From positions 8,444,501 to 8,508,500 of the forward strand of contig OY756965.1 of the NCBI GenBank assembly GCA_963580455.1: DNA of 64,000 bases. The letters run 5' to 3'. The translations under genes were made by a program, and so were the position numbers. Origin of the DNA: Euonymus europaeus. Lineage: Eukaryota > Streptophyta > Magnoliopsida > Celastrales > Celastraceae. Below are positions 61,701 to 64,000 of the stretch, piece after piece. How positions within the stretch are numbered: position 1 is the first letter of the stretch; each line of letters opens with the position of its first letter. The notes beneath the pieces were generated by a model, which had not been told where the DNA came from, did not search any database, and saw only the letters and a program-made list of their open reading frames with translations.

Positions 61701-64000
61701 AAAAACAATAAAAATTGTACACCGGGCAACATTGATGGTCCGAAGTTTCTCAACTCTCGCTATAGAGGAGCTTCTAAAGGTTTTGTCCACTTATCATAGA
61801 AAATTGGTGTTTTGGCATCGAAATAATCTCGGAAGCTTATACTCATAAAATTGGACATAGAAGAACGATAAAAAGTGTACACCGAGCAACTTTGATGGTC
61901 CGAAGTTGCTCAACTCTCTCTATTTGGAGGCTTTTAACGATTTTGTCCATTTATCATTTTTGATGGTGTTTTGGCATCGAAATAATCTACGAAGCTTATA
62001 CTCGTAAAATTTGACATAGAAGAACAATAAAAAGTGTACGCCGAGCAACTTTGATGGTCCGAAGTTACTCAACTCTCTCTACGAAAAAGTTTTTAATGGT
62101 TTTGTCCATTTGTAATGGAAAGTTGTTGTTTTTGGCATCGAAATAATCTACGAAGCTTATACTCGTAAAATTGGGCATAGAAGAACAATAAAAAGTGTAC
62201 ACTGAGCAACTTTGATCGTCCGAGGTTGCTCAACTCTCTCTATTGAGGGGCTTTTAACAATTTTGTCCATTTGTAATAAAAAGTTGTTGTTTTGGCATCG
62301 AAATAATCTAGCAAGCTTATACTCGTAAAATTGGACATAGAAAAACAATAAAAATTGTACACCGGGCAACTTTGATGGTCCGAAGTTGCTCAACTCTCGC
62401 TATAGAGGAGCTTCTAAAGGTTTTGTCCACTTATCATAGAAAGTTGGTGTTTTGGCATCGAAATAATCTCGGAAGCTTATACTCGTAAAATTGGACATAG
62501 AAGAACAATAAAAAGTGTACACCGAGCAATTTTGATGGTCCGAAGTTGCTCAACTCTCTCTATTTGGAGGCTTTTAACGGTTTTGTCCATTTATCATTTT
62601 TGATGGTGTTTTGGCATCGAAATAATCTACGAAGCTTATACTCGCAAAATTTGACATAGAAGAACAATAAAAAGTGTACACCGAGCAACTTTGATCGTCC
62701 GAAGTTGCTCAACTCTCTCTATGAAAAAGTTTTTAATGGTTTTGTCCATTTGTAATGGAAAGTTGTTGTTTTTGGCATCGAAATAATCTACGAAGCTTAT
62801 ACTCGTAAAATTGGGCATATAAAAACAATAAAAAGTGTACACTGAGCAACTTTGATCGTCCGAAGCTGCTCAACTCTCTCTATTGAGGGGCTTTTAACAG
62901 TTTTGTCCATTTGTAATAAAAAGTTGTTGTTTTGTCATCGAAATAATCTAGCAAGCTTATACTCGTAAAATTGGTCATAGAAAAACAATAAAAATTGTAC
63001 ACCGGGCAACTTTGATGGTCCGAAGTTGCTCAAATCTCGCTATAGAGGAGCTTCTAAAGGTTTTGTCCACTTATCATAGAAAGTTGGTGTTTTGGCATCG
63101 AAATAATCTCGGAAGCTTATACTCGTAAAATTGGACATAGAAGAACAATAAAAAGTGTACACCGAGCAACTTTGATGGTCCGAAGTTGCTCAACTCTCTC
63201 TATGAAAAAGTTTTTAATGGTTTTGTCCATTTGTAATGGAAAGTTGTTGTTTTTGGCATCGAAATAATCTACGAAGCTTATACTCGTAAAATTGGGCATA
63301 GAAGAACAATAAAAAGTGTACACTGAGCAACTTTGATCGTCCGAAGTTGCTCAACTCTCTCTATTGAGGGGCTTTTAACAGTTTTGTCCATTTGTAATAA
63401 AAAGTTGTTGTTTTGGCATCGAAATAATCTATCAAGCTTATACTCGTAAAATTGGACATAGAAAAACAATAAAAATTGTACACCGGGCAACTTTGATGGT
63501 CCCAAGTTGCTCAACTCTCGCTATAGAGGAGCTTCTAAAGGTTTTGTCCACTTATCATAGAAAGTTGGTGTTTTGGCATCGAAATAATCTCGGAAGCTTA
63601 TACTCGTAAAATTGGACATAGAAGAACAATAAAAAGTGTACACCGAGCAACTTTGATGGTCCGAAGTTGCTCAACTCTCTCTATTTGGAGGCTTTTAACG
63701 GTTTTGTCCATTGATCATTTTTGATGGTGTTTTGGCATCGAAAAAATCTCGGAATCTTATACTCGTAAAATTTGAAATAGAAGAACAATAAAAAGTGTAT
63801 ACCGAGCAACTTTGATCGTCCGAAGTTGCTCAACTCTCTCTATTTAGGAGCTTTTAACGGTTTTGTCCATTTGTAATAGAAAGTTGTTGTTTTGGCATCG
63901 AAATAATCTACGAAGCTTATACTCGCAAAATTTGACATAGAAGAACAATAAAAAGTGTACACCGAGCAACTTTGATGGTCCGAAGTTACTCAACTCTCTC
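58790..64000 (+). repeat. Second A-E pentamer domain, running off the window end
   Basis: A-E class units occupy the rest of the window. The A marker lies near 60,350, 61,950, 62,590 and 63,710 (the last reads tgatcatttttgatgg), giving spacings of 1,600, 640 and 1,120 bp (10, 4 and 7 monomers). The first part (58,790-60,100) resembles the A-E tail of block III, with B- and D-like units, two successive C units and the acttggattg variant. An A/D chimera lies at about 60,918. The array continues past base 64,000. Confidence 0.85.

Larger units (their letters stand above)
1..64000 (+). repeat. 160-bp satellite array filling the window
   Basis: The same unit recurs every 160 bp from the first base to the last, always in the same orientation, about 400 times. 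Shared landmarks in each unit, in order, are gacatagaagaac, a short A-run, tgtacacc, gagcaact, tccgaagttgctcaactc, gagcttttaacgg, catagaaagttg, ttttggcatcgaaataatc and aagcttatactcg. One counted unit (801-960) has 60 G/C of 160. No unique sequence, transposon, simple-sequence tract or telomere repeat was seen between units. Long pure tandem arrays with this unit size are typical of centromeric or pericentromeric satellites in plants and some animals; the centromere role is inference. Strand is arbitrary. No protein-coding function is supported anywhere. Confidence 0.97.

Noticed and set aside
302..63514. About a hundred short open reading frames of 60-107 residues, mostly on the minus strand, with similar proteins of the MYTFYCSSMSNF type
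   Set aside because: They are translations of the satellite. Because 160 is not a multiple of 3, each crosses two or more reading frames of the monomer and ends within about two units. They overlap each other and have no start context, domain or codon signature.
1..64000. CRISPR array
   Set aside because: Repeats are directly adjacent 160-bp units with no unique spacers and no cas genes.
1..64000. CENP-B box
   Set aside because: Reading for the core TTCG....A..CGGG on both strands found no convincing match in the monomer classes. E units contain caccgggcaac but lack the rest. This was not an exhaustive search.
1..64000. Subrepeats of about 40 bp inside the monomer, as in some 159-160 bp plant satellites
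   Set aside because: Splitting the monomer into four 40-bp parts showed no clear similarity among them. Only catagaa recurs, about 100 bp apart.
1..64000. Promoters, terminators, tRNA, rRNA or small RNA genes
   Set aside because: No such element was recognised. TATA-like and hairpin-like strings recur in every monomer and carry no specific support.

Overview
This window holds no recognisable gene. From base 1 to base 64,000 it is one uninterrupted head-to-tail array of an AT-rich satellite with a 160-bp monomer: about 400 units, all in one orientation, with no transposon, spacer or unique sequence seen between them. One hand-counted monomer is about 37% GC. Such a pure array with higher-order structure points to a eukaryotic centromeric or pericentromeric satellite. 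A flowering plant is my best guess from unit size and style; the species is not identified. The short open reading frames scattered over it, mostly on the minus strand, are translations of the repeat and should not be annotated as proteins.

Monomers fall into recurring classes, labelled here. One set (P, Q, R, S, T, U, V, plus W and X) builds a 7-monomer, 1,120-bp higher-order repeat (HOR). It is cleanest at 32,544-35,903 and 39,103-42,462. A second set (A, B, C, D, E) builds a 5-monomer, 800-bp HOR, cleanest at 50,303-51,102. In it A is 159 bp and C is 161 bp, so the unit is still exactly 5 x 160.

Layout: 1-14,244 is an irregular mixture of P-X class monomers. 14,245-23,096 and 23,097-31,784 are tandem copies of one 8.7-8.9 kb block. 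31,785-32,518 is a short linker. 32,519-39,077 and 39,078-46,116 are tandem copies of a 6.6-7.0 kb block carrying the 7-mer HOR and ending in A-E class monomers. 46,117-52,830 is the A-E pentamer domain. From 52,830 to the end the same order recurs in diverged form: part of the 8.7-kb block (52,830-54,990), then the 7-mer block (54,990-58,790), then A-E monomers (58,790-64,000). The array therefore appears to have grown at nested scales: monomer, dimer, 3- to 8-mer, about 7-9 kb, and possibly above 20 kb.

The most interesting signals are a copy-specific monomer replacement that looks like gene conversion (41,023-41,145), a 480-bp three-monomer gain in one block copy, a class-specific 10-bp-arm dyad, a 12-bp palindrome found at only four noted places, chimeric monomers at HOR edges, and strict 160-bp length keeping over about 64 consecutive monomers. 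All comparisons were made by eye; no alignment was run.
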